A stretch of 7,236 bases of DNA. Origin: Ruminococcaceae bacterium UBA794. GTDB lineage: Bacteria; Bacillota; Clostridia; Oscillospirales; Ruminococcaceae. Shown here piece by piece: positions 5,896 through 7,236 of this stretch (position 1 is the stretch's first letter; each line of letters starts with the position of its first letter). The stretch lies in NCBI GenBank assembly GCA_002304735.1, contig DBIU01000036.1, positions 65,197 through 72,432 of the forward strand, given 5' to 3'. Position numbers and translations under genes: made by a program. A model generated the notes under the pieces. That model did not search any database and had not been told where the DNA came from. It was given only the letters and a program-made list of their open reading frames with translations.

Positions 5896-7218
5896 ATGGG
5901 AATACCGGAGCAAATTGCCGAAATTCTCGCAAAGCTTGAAGCCGCGGGATTTGAAGCGTATGTTGTCGGCGGCTGCGTGAGGGACGGGATTATGGGGAAA
6001 ACCGCTCACGATTACGATATAACAACGTCCGCGGAGCCGCGCGAAACCGAGCGCGTTTTTGCGGATTGCCGCGTTGTTGAAACGGGTATAAAGCACGGCA
6101 CGGTAACGGTTTTGTACAAGGGGCTGAGCGTTGAGATTACGACGTTTCGCGTTGACGGAGATTATCCCGACGGCAGACACCCAAGCGAAATTGCGTTCTC
6201 GAAGAATATCAAAGACGACCTCGCAAGGCGAGATTTCACGATGAACGCGATTGCATACAGCCCGAAACGCGGGATAATCGACCCGTTCGGCGGCGAAAGC
6301 GACATAAAAGCGCGGGTTATCCGCTGCGTCGGCGAACCCGAAAAGCGTTTCTCCGAGGACGCTCTGCGCGTTTTGCGGGCGCTCAGATTTTCGTCGGAGC
6401 TTGGTTTTTCGATTGACGATAAAACAAGCGAAGCGCTTTTCGCTAAAAAAGATACTCTCGAAAAAGTATCGAAGGAGCGGACTTTTTCCGAGCTGAAACG
6501 GCTTTTGTGCGGCGATAACGTGAAGAATGTTTTGATTGAATACCGCGAGGTTTTCGCGGAGATTATTCCCGAGCTTAGGGAAATGTTCGATTATGAGCAA
6601 AATTCGCGTTATCACAACAGCACGCTTTACGTTCACACGGCGAGGGCTGTCGAAGCCGCTCCCAAAACAGCCGTAATGCGGCTTGCAATGCTGCTTCACG
6701 ATATCGGAAAGCCGTTTTGCAGAACGACCGATGACAACGGCGAGGGGCATTATTACGGTCACGCGGCGAAGAGCGCGGAGATTGCCGAGCGGGTTTTACG
6801 GGAGCTGAAGTGCGATAACGCGCTTAGAATGAACGTTTGCGAGATAATTAAGTATCACGATATTCCCGTTGAGCTCTCCGAGCGGATTATTCGAAAAAGG
6901 CTCGCGAGATATGGCGCAGAGCTGTTTCGTGAGATTATGGAAGCGCATATCGCCGATGATTCGGCAAAGCGGGCATTTTGCCTTGAACGCACGGAGAAAG
7001 AACGGAAAGCGATTGAGATTGCGGAGAAAATCGCCGCCGAAAAGCCTTGCCTGTCGCTCCGTCAGCTCGCTATTAGCGGCAGCGACCTCAAAGCGATTGT
7101 GCCGCCCTCGCCCGAAATGGGCAGATTGCTGAAAAAATTGCTCGCTGAGGTCGTCGACGGCTCGCTCCCTAACGAGCGTGAAGCGCTTTTGAAACGCGCA
7201 AGAGAGCTGCTGAGGTAG
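5896..7218 (+). CDS. cca: CCA tRNA nucleotidyltransferase with HD domain
   Basis: This cytosolic enzyme builds or repairs the 3' CCA end of tRNAs from CTP and ATP without a nucleic acid template. The 440-residue product is a class II nucleotidyltransferase: YVVGGCVRD (22-30) and the metal-binding DYD (39-41) in the catalytic head, RRDFTMNA (111-118), and EDALRVLRALRF (154-165), whose ED..R is the amino-acid template that selects C and A. The tail carries an HD-type domain with LLHDIGKP (266-273), YYGHA (286-290) and YHD (320-322). HD-bearing CCA enzymes can have phosphatase or phosphodiesterase activity in E. coli; whether this one does is unknown. The C-terminal ISGSDLKAIVPPSPEMG is family-typical. 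The start was chosen from the Shine-Dalgarno at 5883-5888. It diverges from the brxD operon and ends 18 bases before the window edge, where no terminator is visible. A poly(A) polymerase of the same family is the less likely alternative. Confidence 0.93.
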   Translation: MGIPEQIAEILAKLEAAGFEAYVVGGCVRDGIMGKTAHDYDITTSAEPRETERVFADCRVVETGIKHGTVTVLYKGLSVEITTFRVDGDYPDGRHPSEIAFSKNIKDDLARRDFTMNAIAYSPKRGIIDPFGGESDIKARVIRCVGEPEKRFSEDALRVLRALRFSSELGFSIDDKTSEALFAKKDTLEKVSKERTFSELKRLLCGDNVKNVLIEYREVFAEIIPELREMFDYEQNSRYHNSTLYVHTARAVEAAPKTAVMRLAMLLHDIGKPFCRTTDDNGEGHYYGHAAKSAEIAERVLRELKCDNALRMNVCEIIKYHDIPVELSERIIRKRLARYGAELFREIMEAHIADDSAKRAFCLERTEKERKAIEIAEKIAAEKPCLSLRQLAISGSDLKAIVPPSPEMGRLLKKLLAEVVDGSLPNEREALLKRARELLR

Positions 7219-7236
7219 CTTCAGTGCCTCCGGCGG

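Noticed and set aside
5840..5896. Possible 18-codon leader peptide ending in TGATG over the cca start
   Set aside because: The GGGAG before it is only three bases from its ATG, and the likely cca promoter -10 lies inside it, so it would not be in the main transcript.
5803..6762. Open frame of 319 codons on the minus strand, antisense to cca
   Set aside because: It is a shadow of cca with no recognisable motif; its end also runs through both promoters.
1..7236. CRISPR array, tRNA/rRNA genes, insertion sequences, attachment sites
   Set aside because: No regularly spaced repeats, cloverleaf-like stretches, transposase or integrase sequence, or terminal repeats were seen on either strand.

Overview
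The window reads as chromosomal DNA of an endospore-forming Firmicute, most likely a clostridial gut-type organism of the Ruminococcaceae/Oscillospirales kind. The basis is a SpoIIP sporulation protein, a sigma-E-like promoter in front of it, and an EF-Tu whose insertions I associate with that group. This is family-level recognition without a database search.

Layout: (1) bases 1-951 hold the 3' part of tuf (EF-Tu), closed by a strong UUCG-loop terminator (971-999). (2) A 182-base gap carries that terminator, a good sigma-E promoter match, and a 16-18 bp stem-loop that places the Shine-Dalgarno in its loop and the start codon of spoIIP in its stem. (3) spoIIP (1134-2279) encodes the peptidoglycan amidase/endopeptidase of engulfment. 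(4) On the minus strand, transcribed towards spoIIP and overlapping its tail by 14 bases, lies a two-gene operon: a BrxD-family P-loop ATPase (5750-4440), coupled by a 4-base ATGA overlap to an Lhr-like DEAD/DEAH helicase of the BrxHI type (4443-2266). (5) A roughly 145-base divergent region with two extended -10 promoters and a small central dyad separates this operon from (6) cca (5896-7218), the CCA-adding tRNA nucleotidyltransferase with a C-terminal HD domain.

tuf, spoIIP and cca are core genes for translation, sporulation and tRNA maturation. The striking part is the ATPase-helicase pair. In BREX type 2 (Pgl) and related anti-phage systems these two proteins come with PglX, PglZ and BrxC/PglY. 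Here they stand alone between core genes, in codon usage like their neighbours and without any visible mobile-element remnant. They may be a stand-alone two-component system whose job (defence, or DNA/RNA maintenance) cannot be read from the window. All other long reading frames are antisense or out-of-frame shadows.
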